NCBI GenBank assembly: GCA_022844105.1 | Contig: JALHMJ010000002.1 | Span: 124,001-188,000 of the forward strand | Origin: Hyphomicrobium sp. | Lineage (GTDB): Bacteria; Pseudomonadota; Alphaproteobacteria; Rhizobiales; Hyphomicrobiaceae | DNA length: 64,000 nucleotides | Reading direction: 5' to 3' | Shown: positions 29,189 through 37,521 of the stretch, in pieces | How the letters are laid out: every line of letters starts with the position of its first letter | Position numbering within the stretch: the stretch's first letter is position 1 | Notes under the pieces: generated by a model | Database searches by the model: none | Seen by the model: the letters and a program-made list of their open reading frames with translations, nothing else | Told to the model about the DNA's origin: nothing | Translations under genes and position numbers: made by a program

Positions 29189-30886
29189 TCAGGCTTCTGG
29201 GAACCCCAGGTACTGCCGCTGCATTTCCCAATCATGCGGCAAACCCTTCGCCACCTGAATGAGCCGGTTCGCTGTCAGCTCGACCGGGTGTCGCCCTTCC
29301 AGAACCGCGCGTACGATCTCGGGTGAGAGGTAGGACAAGCGGATCAAGGTCGTGACATTGTCGCGCTTGTTCCCGGATCGACTGGCGAATGCTGCGACCG
29401 GATGATCGGGAGCAGATAGCAGCATTTGCCGGGTCGTGTAGGCATCGCGGATCAAGGATGAGAGTCCGGCATCGATCTTGTTCGCGACGTTGTCCCCGAT
29501 GACAAGGCGTGTTCCTCGTCCCGCTCTGCGAAGTCTCGCAGCAATGGTTAGGATGTGCGGCGCAACATCGGGTGGTGGCGCTTGCAGAGGGCCGTTGTTC
29601 AACAAGCTCGACAAAATTCCGGGGCGCTTCAGGCGTATGGCAATCTGATCGTCCCCGACCACGACCTGCTCGACTATCGCCATTAGAATGCCCCGCGTCT
29701 CTGTACTTGGGATGGTGGTCCATCGCCGAACGAGCGAGATCGATCGCGTCAAAACGGTCGAGAGAGTTGCGGCGTCAAGATTCAGTGGCGCGAGGGCTTG
29801 GCCCAACTCCATTTGCGAGGCAAATAGCGAACGAAGGCGGTCGAGAACCAAGCCCTCGATATCCCCCGCTGGGATGCGCCTGCCTTTTGCGTGCTCCGCT
29901 CGCTTACCCTCGATGAGCGACGCGGAAACATAATAGCGATATCGCCTCCCCCGCTTGTTGGCATGTGTCGGAGTCATGCGCTGACCCTCGACTTCAACGA
30001 CCAGCCCTGCGAGCAGGCTTGGAGCAGCAGCATCTACAGCCAATGAGCGGTTGCATCGGTTCAGAGCAAGCCTGTCTTGCACCATCTGCCATAGTTCCAG
30101 GTCCACGATCGGCTCGTGCTGCCCGGAGTAGACTTTGTCATCGTGCACGATCTCGCCGCGATAGATGCGGTTCTGAAGCAAAGTATAAAGCGCGCCTCGG
30201 GAAAACGCGCGGCCACCCGTGAGCCGTGGATTGCGACTCTCGCGGCGCTTGCTGGTCGTGCCACGACGATCCAGTTCCCTGCGCAGGAGTTGGACCGAAC
30301 CCAACTCCGCGTAGCGCTGGAAGACTTGCCGCACGACAGCCGCTTCGGCCTCGTTGACGACCAGCTTGCGATCCTTGACGTCATAACCAAGCGGAACAAA
30401 CCCGCCCATCCACATGCCCTTGGCCTTCGAGGCTGCGATCTTATCGCGGATCCGCTCGCCGGCGATCTCACGCTCGAACTGGGCAAACGAGAGCAACATG
30501 TTGAGCGTGAGCCGGCCCATAGAGGTTGTCGTGTTGAACGACTGCGTCACCGACACGAATGACGCATAATGTGCATCGAGCACGTCGACAATCTTGGCAA
30601 AGTCGGCAAGAGAGCGGGTCAAGCGATCGACTTTATATACGACCACGATCTGGACCTTTCCGGCCTTGATGTCGGTCAGTAGCCGCTGCAGTGCCGGCCG
30701 CTCCATCGTCCCGCCCGAAAGCCCCCCATCATCATACATATCTGGGACAGCGGTCCAACCTGCATGCTTTTGGCTCAGAATGTAGGCCTCGCAGGCCTCT
30801 CGCTGCGCGTCGAGCGAATTGAACTCCTGCTGAAGGCCTTCGTCGGAAGACTTACGCGTGTAGATGGCGCAGTTGCAACGCTTCAC
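29189..30886 (-). CDS. Large serine recombinase
   Basis: A 565-residue resolvase/invertase-type recombinase. The catalytic serine is in YTRKS (residue 13) of the N-terminal domain, with VYKVDRLTRSLADF and FAQFEREIAGERIRDK following. The recombinase domain follows (GFVPLGYDV, RGALYTLLQNRIYRGEIVH), and a long C-terminal part runs to residue 565. Such enzymes insert or excise phages and islands. It is the last gene of a minus-strand run with a 66-residue protein, a DUF2924 protein and a DUF3489 protein, a set common in Alphaproteobacteria. No att pair for it was found. Confidence 0.93.
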   Translation of the reverse strand: MKRCNCAIYTRKSSDEGLQQEFNSLDAQREACEAYILSQKHAGWTAVPDMYDDGGLSGGTMERPALQRLLTDIKAGKVQIVVVYKVDRLTRSLADFAKIVDVLDAHYASFVSVTQSFNTTTSMGRLTLNMLLSFAQFEREIAGERIRDKIAASKAKGMWMGGFVPLGYDVKDRKLVVNEAEAAVVRQVFQRYAELGSVQLLRRELDRRGTTSKRRESRNPRLTGGRAFSRGALYTLLQNRIYRGEIVHDDKVYSGQHEPIVDLELWQMVQDRLALNRCNRSLAVDAAAPSLLAGLVVEVEGQRMTPTHANKRGRRYRYYVSASLIEGKRAEHAKGRRIPAGDIEGLVLDRLRSLFASQMELGQALAPLNLDAATLSTVLTRSISLVRRWTTIPSTETRGILMAIVEQVVVGDDQIAIRLKRPGILSSLLNNGPLQAPPPDVAPHILTIAARLRRAGRGTRLVIGDNVANKIDAGLSSLIRDAYTTRQMLLSAPDHPVAAFASRSGNKRDNVTTLIRLSYLSPEIVRAVLEGRHPVELTANRLIQVAKGLPHDWEMQRQYLGFPEA

Positions 30887-31083
30887 CTGATACTTCCTTT
30901 CAGGGCATGCAATCGGACAAGCATCCGTTCCAGCGCAGAAATCAAATCGTCATGGCAGCGACGCGCCTCGTCAACGGATTGGGCGGATTGTCCGTCACAG
31001 GCAATCAGGGCCGCATCTTCCAGTTGCCCAGTCAGGGCCGCAAAGGCCTTCTTGATCGCGTTTTGGACAGTTTGCTCAACCAC
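30883..31083 (-). CDS. Small protein between DUF2924 and recombinase genes
   Basis: A 66-residue helical protein whose stop overlaps the recombinase start by 4 bases and whose start overlaps the DUF2924 stop by 8 bases. The overlaps imply translational coupling. No family recognised. Confidence 0.55.
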   Translation of the reverse strand: MVEQTVQNAIKKAFAALTGQLEDAALIACDGQSAQSVDEARRCHDDLISALERMLVRLHALKGSIR

Positions 31084-31534
31084 CTGCTGCCCCCTTTCTC
31101 GACCTCAGACCGAAGAATCTCGGCCCCGACCAGTGAGCCCCGGTAATCTGCTGGGCGACGATCGAAAGGGACTTGTAACGCCGGTCATTCCATTCGACGC
31201 CGTCGGCCTGAACGAGCACGGTGTGGGTCACTCCGTGCCATTCACGCACCAGCCGTGTGCCCGGTTTCAAGTTGATCGGCGGAGAGGGCTTTTGTACGTC
31301 GGCTACTGCCGGTTCAACGTTGAGGTGCTCCAACTTTCGCATGATGGACTTGGAGAGGCCGCCGAGCGACCTCTCCTGAAGCTTATAGGTGATCCCTCTG
31401 ATCAAGAGATCGCGCGACAGTCGCATCGGCGACGGCATCCGATGAAGTCGCCGCCATTCACCGCGCAGCTCGAAAATCGTGAACTCTCCCAGCCGAGCGA
31501 GTTCAGCCGCGATATCTATCGTTGATTTCAACAT
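31076..31534 (-). CDS. DUF2924 family protein
   Basis: A 152-residue protein with the DUF2924 landmarks: an N-terminal ELARLGEFTIFELRGEWRRLH, SRDLLIRGITYKLQE, then LKPGTRLVREWHGVTHTVLV and a C-terminal GVEWNDRRYKSLSIVAQQITG block. The family is regularly found next to serine recombinases in Alphaproteobacteria; its role is unknown. The ATG at 31534 lies one base after the DUF3489 stop, which favours it over one 45 bases upstream. Confidence 0.85.
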   Translation of the reverse strand: MLKSTIDIAAELARLGEFTIFELRGEWRRLHRMPSPMRLSRDLLIRGITYKLQERSLGGLSKSIMRKLEHLNVEPAVADVQKPSPPINLKPGTRLVREWHGVTHTVLVQADGVEWNDRRYKSLSIVAQQITGAHWSGPRFFGLRSRKGAAGG

Positions 31535-31535
31535 A

Positions 31536-31898
31536 TCAGCGACCGCGGCGCTTTTCGATGCGATAGCGGCGGACTTCACCTGCTGTCTTGGATGACGTCA
31601 GCGAGAAGCCGAGCTTCTTTTTGACTGTACCTGCTAGAAAACCGCGCACGCTGTGCTGCTGCCATTTCGTCGCCTGCATCATGTCTTCGATGCTCGCTCC
31701 CTGCGGCTGGCTGAGTAGAGTGAGAATAGTCTCCCGCTTGGTCACGCGCCCTGCACGGTGTTCATCATACTTTTGAGGACTGACTGCGGACGGGGTGGGC
31801 TTGGTCTTACGCGACGATATCTTCTGCGCGTCGCCAGGACGTGGCTTGTTCCCGACGCGCTTCGACTTCGGCGAGGTCTCGACGGCAATGTTCGACAT
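31536..31898 (-). CDS. DUF3489 family protein
   Basis: A 120-residue protein with a basic disordered N-terminus and a C-terminal winged-helix block (KRETILTLLSQPQGASIEDMMQATKWQQHSVRGFLAG as landmark, then KKLGFSLTSSK), which defines DUF3489. It is probably a DNA-binding accessory of the recombinase module. Its first 90 bases overlap the 3' end of a PIN-like frame on the same strand. Confidence 0.8.
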   Translation of the reverse strand: MSNIAVETSPKSKRVGNKPRPGDAQKISSRKTKPTPSAVSPQKYDEHRAGRVTKRETILTLLSQPQGASIEDMMQATKWQQHSVRGFLAGTVKKKLGFSLTSSKTAGEVRRYRIEKRRGR

Positions 31899-32415
31899 GA
31901 GTTGGGGCTCCAGGGTTCTGCGGCGCCGAGATTGACGCTCGCACCACCCAAAGCCCCGCAAGTTGCGAGGCGAACCCTGTGATTGGCCGCGACAACTGAA
32001 TCGCCAGCCCATGAGCACACCAATGCGTCCTTTGCGGACGAAGTCCAGTCGCCGGGTCGGAGTATTTATTGAACCAGCCGTCGTCACCGGCGACGATCAC
32101 GGGCTCTCCGGCGGCCTGATAATTTCTCACGACTTCGTCGATTGAGCGATCTCCGGGGTTGCTGCCCGTATCGATGCCGGCATCGATATCGGCAGCAACC
32201 TGCCTCGGTGTAACGGTGATCCCGTTCCTCGCGATCCACTCGCTGATGATCTGATCTGACTGAAAGGTTAGATCTTGCACCGCTTCTCGAACAACGACGT
32301 CGGTGAGAACGACGTGCCCCGAAGCAGAAATTTGGTCCAAGATGTAGGCAGCCGACGCGGGGGGAAGCCTGCTGAGGTTAATCAGCGTCGAAGTATCTAT
32401 CACGATATCTGTCAT
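31807..32415 (-). CDS. PIN-like domain protein, 3' end possibly altered
   Basis: A 202-residue frame whose first 130 residues look like a PIN-fold nuclease. It has IVIDTSTLINLSRL at the start, where the first acidic residue is expected, and NPGDRSIDEVV and PVIVAGDDGWFNKYS further on with acidic residues. The last 30 residues overlap the DUF3489 gene in another frame and have no PIN character. The original C-terminus may have been lost when the recombinase module came in. A small gene lies directly upstream, as in toxin-antitoxin pairs. Confidence 0.55.
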   Translation of the reverse strand: MTDIVIDTSTLINLSRLPPASAAYILDQISASGHVVLTDVVVREAVQDLTFQSDQIISEWIARNGITVTPRQVAADIDAGIDTGSNPGDRSIDEVVRNYQAAGEPVIVAGDDGWFNKYSDPATGLRPQRTHWCAHGLAIQLSRPITGFASQLAGLWVVRASISAPQNPGAPTHVEHCRRDLAEVEARREQATSWRRAEDIVA

Positions 32416-32438
32416 GGCATATCCGGTGTAATGAGTTC

Positions 32439-32696
32439 CTACGTCGGTAGTCCAATGCCGCGCCGAACGCGTATGCGGATTTCGCGCAGCATCAGTGTCT
32501 TGGAGTGAAAATCGGGAAGTAATTCGTGAGCAATGCTTGACCCCCGCATAATCGCTACAAGTGCATCGGCGATGTCACTAAACCCCTCATTCCGCCTTTC
32601 GTGCTCCTCGAAGGTGGCCCAAAGATCGGGGCGCTCTGATTTTATCAGGGCTTCTATCGCGTCGATTTGCTCCTTCGTAAAAGACGGCAAGGCCAT
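32439..32696 (-). CDS. Small protein upstream of the PIN-like gene (antitoxin candidate)
   Basis: An 85-residue protein starting at MALPSFTKEQIDAIE, helical and charged, 23 bases before the PIN-like gene on the same strand. Size and position fit an antitoxin, but no known antitoxin fold is recognised. Confidence 0.5.
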   Translation of the reverse strand: MALPSFTKEQIDAIEALIKSERPDLWATFEEHERRNEGFSDIADALVAIMRGSSIAHELLPDFHSKTLMLREIRIRVRRGIGLPT

Positions 32697-33293
32697 CTGA
32701 TAACTCCTCTTCAAGCGATGCGGCGGACACTGCCGTTGCGTCCGCGCCAGCAAATACATTCAAATTCCGCAGCCTCGGCAGCTAACCCCGCAATAATGGA
32801 CATGGTTGAAGACGTTGCGCGCGAGCGATGCTACAGAGCGACACGCGCTTGCCCGCCAACTATCGATTGCCACGCGCTTGTGGCGGCCACCCGTTCAGTA
32901 CCGCGCATGAGTCCCCCTCAGAGGGCGATGGCGATCCTCGTTCAGCGTGTTAGCGAGTGCAAGTCAGAATTAACGTGAACGTTGTATTCGTTCTAGAAGT
33001 GTGTACCGAAGCCACATTCTGGCAGAGTTCACGCGACGACCGCCAATGAATTACGACCCGCAGCAACGTTGAGCGTCGTCAAGATCTCTGCTGATAGCTG
33101 CCTTGCATCAGCGGAACGCAGAGACCACTGCCTCGGATGCGGTCGCCCAAAGTCCGCTCGGCGAGGATATCTAACGGCCTCGCTTGCGAGTGATTGGCGG
33201 GTTCGGGTCAAGAATGCCATGCAACCATAACCTGGCGCCAATTTTAGTTGGCCGACTTCCTAAGAGCGGCCAGCTGAATGCGGTGAGCAACGC
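32697..33293. other. Region without a recognisable gene
   Basis: Nearly 600 bases between the antitoxin-like gene and the Xre-type regulator gene. Open frames are short, Arg/Ser-rich and show no family resemblance. No tRNA, insertion sequence or clear hairpin was found. Confidence 0.4.
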
Positions 33294-33524
33294 CTATCCG
33301 CGTCTTCCGGAGGTCTTTGGCTCGTCCAACAACACCCCAGCTTGCACCTTCAACGCTTTCGCGATTTTGTCGAGGATGACCACGGTCGGATTGCGCACGC
33401 CGCGCTCGATGCCGCTGATGTAGGTTCGGTGCAGGCCGCAGTGATCGGCAAAGCTCTCCTGCGAGTAGCCTTGCTCCTCCCGCAACTTCTTCAAATTGAG
33501 CCCGACCCGGCGCCGTACATCCAT
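33294..33524 (-). CDS. Xre-family repressor resembling restriction-modification C proteins
   Basis: A 76-residue protein that is almost entirely a Cro/C1 helix-turn-helix: LKKLREEQGYSQESFADHCGLHRTYISGIERGVRNPTVVILDKIAKAL is the core (residues 12-59). The RTYISGIERGVRNP segment is typical of C proteins that time the expression of restriction genes. It faces a divergent, truncated gene, and two copies of an 11-base palindrome lie between them. Confidence 0.8.
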   Translation of the reverse strand: MDVRRRVGLNLKKLREEQGYSQESFADHCGLHRTYISGIERGVRNPTVVILDKIAKALKVQAGVLLDEPKTSGRRG

Positions 33525-33525
33525 A

Positions 33526-33552
33526 CGGCTAAGGGTTTCGACACCTTAGCCG
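33526..33552. promoter_or_regulatory. Perfect inverted repeat just before the repressor start codon
   Basis: Nine-base arms at 33526-33534 and 33544-33552 flank a 9-base loop; the inner end is one base from the ATG at 33524. It could be an autoregulatory operator or a hairpin in the leader mRNA. Confidence 0.5.
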
Positions 33553-33567
33553 ATTGATCTACAGACG

Positions 33568-33644
33568 ATGAGTCTCATTTCTCTGGACTACACAGCCAAA
33601 CGAAGCAATGTGTCGGAGCCTCAAATAAACCCTATGAGTCTCAT
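33568..33644. promoter_or_regulatory. Two ATGAG-T-CTCAT operator-like palindromes
   Basis: The palindrome ATGAGTCTCAT occurs at 33568-33578 and 33634-33644, 66 bases apart, in the divergent region between the repressor gene and the start of the truncated plus-strand gene. The second copy ends 2 bases before that start codon. This resembles C-boxes bound by C-protein repressors. Confidence 0.6.
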
Positions 33645-33646
33645 TC

Positions 33647-33814
33647 ATGATGGATACCCTTACTCCCACCTCTGTGCGCTACATCAAGTTGGGCCCCGGC
33701 TGCGCATGGGTGCCTCACTGCGTCGCCAGCGGCGAGATCCAGTTTGGATATGCCGGCGAGCCGTTCGATCTCGCGGCCGTCGGCGATTGGGACGGTATCG
33801 TCGCCCACTACGTG
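33647..33814 (+). pseudogene. 5' fragment of a gene controlled by the C-like repressor
   Basis: The frame from 33647 encodes about 55 residues of well-formed protein (TSVRYIKLGPG, EIQFGYAGEPFDLAAVGDWD, IVAHYV), then runs antisense into the start of an efflux adaptor gene and stops at 33892. The true gene has therefore lost its 3' part. Proteins beginning with SVRYIKLG are often nucleases or other enzymes of defence loci, but I cannot name this one. Confidence 0.5.
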
Positions 33815-33901
33815 CGCGGCGGAAGAGAAAACCCACAGTCCGGCTCCGGCCGCGAGCACAACGGCCGCGGCGGATGCCATACCTTTGAATAGCGGCCTCA
33901 T
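33812..33901 (-). pseudogene. 5' fragment of a metal-efflux periplasmic adaptor gene (CusB/CzcB-like)
   Basis: An ATG at 33901 overlaps the stop of the FixH-like gene by 4 bases and opens a typical signal-anchor (MRPLFKGMASAAAVVLAAGAG). After about 30 residues the frame enters the antisense of the other truncated gene. FixH-like genes are often followed by RND efflux adaptor genes in copper loci, which supports the reading. The rest of the adaptor and its pump are missing. Confidence 0.45.
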
Positions 33902-34293
33902 GGTGTGGCCTTCACAATGAGCTTGCTCTCGACCGTGCCGGTCTCGCCCTGCACCTTGGCGGCAAGCGACAATGCCCAACTGCCCGGCATCGTCAGATCG
34001 GTCTTGAAGCGGTAGACGCCCGGTTCTGCCGTCGGCACGGCCTCAATCGGTGCCGTCATTGCCTCCATCTTCTCAGGGTCCATATCGAGGCGCTTGGCGA
34101 AGATCACTGCGTCCGGTCTGGCCAGGCCGGAAGGCTTATGAACCAGCTTGACCGCGATTGTCGCGACGCCGTGTTTGACCTCTTTGTCGACGAGACGAAA
34201 CTCGTAGTCGTTGATGTCAGCCATGGCTATGGAGGCCGTGACGGCGAGTAGCGCGACGCCAAGGGCAGCCGCACGCAAGGATTTGCGTTTCAT
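33898..34293 (-). CDS. FixH/YtkA-like periplasmic protein of a copper locus
   Basis: A 131-residue protein with a signal peptide (MKRKSLRAAALGVALLAVTASIAMA is cited as positions 1-25) and an immunoglobulin-like domain with VDKEVKHGVATIAVKLVHKPSG and PGVYRFKTDLTMPGSWAL. Relatives occur upstream of RND-type copper or silver efflux genes. The ATG at 34293 is chosen because it gives a proper signal peptide. It lies 105 bases after the Cys-rich protein gene and probably shares its promoter at 34846-34871. Confidence 0.75.
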   Translation of the reverse strand: MKRKSLRAAALGVALLAVTASIAMADINDYEFRLVDKEVKHGVATIAVKLVHKPSGLARPDAVIFAKRLDMDPEKMEAMTAPIEAVPTAEPGVYRFKTDLTMPGSWALSLAAKVQGETGTVESKLIVKATP

Positions 34294-34398
34294 ATTTGGA
34301 ATCTCCTGATGTCGTGAACAATGCGTGGTCCACCATGACCAACGCACGCGCACGCCACGGCATCAGCCGCAGCCGCGCTCATGCCCGGAGGGCACGGT

Positions 34399-34761
34399 TC
34401 AGACTCTGGGAGGTCTGAGAAGCGGTGGGACAAGAGAGCCGGCGGCGACCTGTGGCGGTGCCGGCAGCATCCGCGAACTTAGCACAGGATCATGCAGGCG
34501 TGCCTCGGCCACGGGCGCAGACAGCGGCTGGAAACATTTAACCAGACAGGCGACCATATTGGGGCAGGCCTTCTGCGGGGAATCCGGACAAGACTTGCCA
34601 GGCTTGTGGCAGGGCATGTCATCCATTGCCATCGAGGTAGCGAGAGTCGTACCGGACATGGCCAGGGCGTAAGTCGACGTCAACGGCATAACGATGAGAG
34701 CCCCGAGCATGGCAACCATACCGAGGACCACAAACCAGCGCTGGAACACACGTTTTCCCAC
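34399..34761 (-). CDS. Cys-rich exported protein of a metal locus
   Basis: A 120-residue protein with one N-terminal hydrophobic segment (residues 10-33) followed by a cysteine- and methionine-rich stretch (MDDMPCHKPGKSCPD, KACPNMVACLVKCF) that could bind copper or another soft metal in the periplasm. The C-terminal part is Pro/Leu-rich. It is headed by an ECF-type promoter and followed by the FixH-like gene. The family has no name that I recognise. Confidence 0.65.
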   Translation of the reverse strand: MGKRVFQRWFVVLGMVAMLGALIVMPLTSTYALAMSGTTLATSMAMDDMPCHKPGKSCPDSPQKACPNMVACLVKCFQPLSAPVAEARLHDPVLSSRMLPAPPQVAAGSLVPPLLRPPRV

Positions 34762-34845
34762 AGAACTACAATGCCACAGCCTTTGACGCCCAACAAGATT
34801 AGCCTTCTACATTTGGCCGACAAATGAACGGCCTCACAATCTCCA

Positions 34846-34871
34846 TTCGCGCGAGTGGGCGCGAGGGTTAC
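34846..34871 (-). promoter_or_regulatory. ECF sigma-type promoter (GTAACC-N16-CGAA)
   Basis: On the minus strand GTAACC (-35) and CGAA (-10) are separated by 16 bases, about 85 bases before the Cys-rich protein gene. The pattern equals that of Caulobacter SigF promoters and recurs through the right half of the window. Confidence 0.7.
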
Positions 34872-35018
34872 AAGACCCCATGCCGCTGCAATGAGAAACC
34901 ACAACGAATTGCCGTCGTCTCCTAGAAGTTGCCCGGACGCGGCGTTGATCCTGAGCCATTACGGCCACACCCTGTAGCCAAGCCTCGAGAAGTTGCCAAA
35001 CAACCGCCTGTCCCGATT

Positions 35019-35044
35019 GAAACCTTTTTGTGAGCCTCAGCGAA
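35019..35044 (+). promoter_or_regulatory. ECF sigma-type promoter (GAAACC-N16-CGAA)
   Basis: GAAACC at 35019 and CGAA at 35041, spaced by 16 bases, lie 32 bases before the radical SAM gene, which heads a six-gene run. Confidence 0.6.
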
Positions 35045-35075
35045 CTTAATACCCAGGTTAGCCAGGGACGAACTC

Positions 35076-36086
35076 ATGCAACTCGACGACAATCTACCAC
35101 ATACCGCTGACCAGCTCGTGCATCGCGATGCGCCGGCCAGTTGTAGCCTTCACGGGCCGCAACCAGAGAAATTCAACGATCCTAAAGTCACCGCCAAGGG
35201 TGAAGCCCGCGCGCGTGTGCCGTTCAAAGGGTACGAGACCGTCTGGTTCAACACCGGCACACTCTGCAACATCGCCTGCATCAACTGCTATATCGAGTCC
35301 TCACCCAGGAACGATCGCCTTGTGTATCTCACTCGCGTCGAGGTGAGGACGTTTCTTGATGAGGCGGGTCTTCTGCAAAACCGACCCGCCGAAATCGGCT
35401 TTACTGGCGGAGAGCCATTTCTGAACCCCGATTTCATCGGCATGCTGGACGATAGCCTGGCTGCGGGTTTCCGCGTGCTCATCCTGACCAACGCCATGAA
35501 GCCCATGCAGCACAAGAAGTTGCAGCTACTTCAATTGCAGCGGCGCTATCCCGGCCGCATTCAGGTTCGTGTTTCGATTGACCACTATGCGCGCGATGGC
35601 CACGAAAAAATCCGTGGCCCTGGGACGTGGTCGCCCACCGTCGCCGGGCTTAGCTGGCTTTCCGCTAACGGCTTCGATCTTGCCATTGCAGGGCGATTGT
35701 CTTGGCCGGAAAGCGAAAGAGAGATTCGGTCCGGATACCGCGATCTGTTCGCCTCTCTTGGCCTGGGAATTGACGCTGACGATCCAGCCCGCCTCGTGTT
35801 GTTCCCTGAAATGAGCGACTCAAAAGACGTCCCTGAAATCAGCGAAGGGTGTTGGCGCATTCTCGGCAAGAGCCCCTCCGACGTTATGTGTTCGAACTCG
35901 CGCATGGTCGTGAAGCGGAAGGGAGCTGAACGCCCCGTGGTCGTAGCGTGCACGCTTCTGCCCTATGCACAGGCCTTCGAAATGGGCGGCACTCTTGCTC
36001 AAGCCCAAGGCCCCGTGAGCCTCAATCACAGTCACTGCGCACGCTTCTGCGTTCTGGGCGGTGCCTCCTGCAGCGTCCAAAAGTGA
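35076..36086 (+). CDS. Radical SAM protein
   Basis: A 336-residue radical SAM enzyme. The cluster motif is C64-x3-C68-x2-C71 (CNIACINC), followed by GFTGGEPFLNPDF and SIDHY. A C-terminal cysteine group (CARFCVLGGASC) could hold an auxiliary cluster. The reaction is not known. It is the first gene of a tight run with a disulfide oxidoreductase, a TVP38-type membrane protein, an AhpD-like protein, DoxX and NrtS, and carries its own ECF-type promoter. No small peptide precursor gene is adjacent. Confidence 0.82.
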   Translation: MQLDDNLPHTADQLVHRDAPASCSLHGPQPEKFNDPKVTAKGEARARVPFKGYETVWFNTGTLCNIACINCYIESSPRNDRLVYLTRVEVRTFLDEAGLLQNRPAEIGFTGGEPFLNPDFIGMLDDSLAAGFRVLILTNAMKPMQHKKLQLLQLQRRYPGRIQVRVSIDHYARDGHEKIRGPGTWSPTVAGLSWLSANGFDLAIAGRLSWPESEREIRSGYRDLFASLGLGIDADDPARLVLFPEMSDSKDVPEISEGCWRILGKSPSDVMCSNSRMVVKRKGAERPVVVACTLLPYAQAFEMGGTLAQAQGPVSLNHSHCARFCVLGGASCSVQK

Positions 36087-36093
36087 GACTTAC

Positions 36094-37521
36094 ATGACAG
36101 AAGTGATCAAAGCCGACATCTGCGTCATCGGCGGCGGGTCAGCGGGCTTGTCCATCGCCGCGGGCGCAAGTCAGATGGGCGCGCGCACTGTCCTCATCGA
36201 AGCCCACAAGATGGGTGGTGATTGCCTCAATACGGGTTGCGTTCCATCCAAGTCGTTGCTTGCCGCGGCAAAGGTCGCGCAAACCGTTCGCAACGGTGCC
36301 CGGTTCGGATTGTCGGAGGCGTCACCAAACATCGACATGGCTGTCGCAAGCCGTTACGTAAACGGAGTCATTGCCACGATCGCGCCGCACGATTCAGTCG
36401 AACGTTTCACCGGGCTCGGATGCAAAGTCATCGAGGCTCCCGCGAAGTTTGTCGACTCCCGCACGGTCTCGGCGGGCGACAAGCTTGTCCGCGCGCGGCG
36501 TTTTGTGATTGCAACCGGCAGCCGGGCCAACGTTCCTCCGATCCCTGGTCTGGACAAGGCGCACTTCTTCACGAATGAAAGCATTTTCGAGAACACGGTG
36601 CGTCCCGAGCACCTGATCGTCATCGGTGCCGGCCCTATCGGATGCGAGATGGCTCAGGCGCATCGGCGGCTTGGCTCCAGGGTGACACTCCTCGATATCG
36701 CACGGATGCTACCGAAAGACGACCCCGACGCAGTCGAGGTCGTACACGAGCGGTTTCGTGCGGAGGGCATCGAGTGCGCTCAATCCGTACAAGACCTCCG
36801 CGTCGAGAATAGCGGAGGCGGGTACGCCGTTGTGTTGAAGGAGAATGGGCGTGAACGGCGGATCGAAGGTTCTCATCTGCTGCTAGCAACCGGACGCCGT
36901 CCCAATGTCCGGCGTCTCAATCTCGAGGCAGCCGGCGTGCGCTATTCACTGAAAGGCGTCGAGGTGGACGCGCGGCTGCGGACCAGCAACAAGCGCATTT
37001 TTGCAGCTGGGGATGTGATCGGCGGCTATCAATTCACACACATGGCGAATTATCACGCCGGCATCGTCCTGCGGAATGCACTGTTCCGGATACCTGCCAA
37101 GAGCACGCCAAAGGCGTTGCCCTGGGTAACGTATACCGATCCAGAACTCTCCCAAGTGGGAATAACCGAGGTCGACGCACGCTCAAAGTACGGCGACAGC
37201 ATCCGCGTTCTTCGCGCCGAGTTCTCACACAACGACCGTGCCCAGGCCGAGGGCGCGCCACACGGCTTTCTGAAAGCGATCGTTTCCAGACGAGGTCATA
37301 TCCTGGGGGCGACGATTGTCGGACCGCATGCAGGCGAGCTGATCTTGCCCTGGGTGCTGGCGATCTCCAAGAACCTGAAGATTGGCGATATAGCCAGCTT
37401 GATTGCTCCCTATCCGACACTGAGCGAGATCAGCAAGCGGGCCGCCGGAAGTTTTTATACGCCCACTTTGTATTCCCCCCGCACGCGGATGCTCGTGCGT
37501 TTTCTCGGAGCATTCGGATGA
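36094..37521 (+). CDS. FAD-dependent pyridine nucleotide-disulfide oxidoreductase (mercuric reductase-like)
   Basis: A 475-residue flavoprotein with the FAD motif CVIGGGSAGLS, redox cysteines C44 and C49 in GGDCLNTGCVPSK, the NAD motif VIGAGPIGCEMAQ, and ATGRRPNV and FAAGDVIGG. At the C-terminus PTLSE is present but the usual histidine before it is replaced by tyrosine (APYPTLSE), as in many relatives adjacent to TVP38 proteins. It differs from the true merA of this window, which lies 2.3 kb away. The start at 36094 follows the radical SAM stop by 7 bases; its stop overlaps the next start by 4 bases. Confidence 0.85.
   Translation: MTEVIKADICVIGGGSAGLSIAAGASQMGARTVLIEAHKMGGDCLNTGCVPSKSLLAAAKVAQTVRNGARFGLSEASPNIDMAVASRYVNGVIATIAPHDSVERFTGLGCKVIEAPAKFVDSRTVSAGDKLVRARRFVIATGSRANVPPIPGLDKAHFFTNESIFENTVRPEHLIVIGAGPIGCEMAQAHRRLGSRVTLLDIARMLPKDDPDAVEVVHERFRAEGIECAQSVQDLRVENSGGGYAVVLKENGRERRIEGSHLLLATGRRPNVRRLNLEAAGVRYSLKGVEVDARLRTSNKRIFAAGDVIGGYQFTHMANYHAGIVLRNALFRIPAKSTPKALPWVTYTDPELSQVGITEVDARSKYGDSIRVLRAEFSHNDRAQAEGAPHGFLKAIVSRRGHILGATIVGPHAGELILPWVLAISKNLKIGDIASLIAPYPTLSEISKRAAGSFYTPTLYSPRTRMLVRFLGAFG

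Noticed and set aside
36094-37521. Second merA
   Set aside because: It has the redox cysteine pair but lacks the C-terminal vicinal cysteines needed for mercury delivery, and it is coupled to a radical SAM and a TVP38-type gene.
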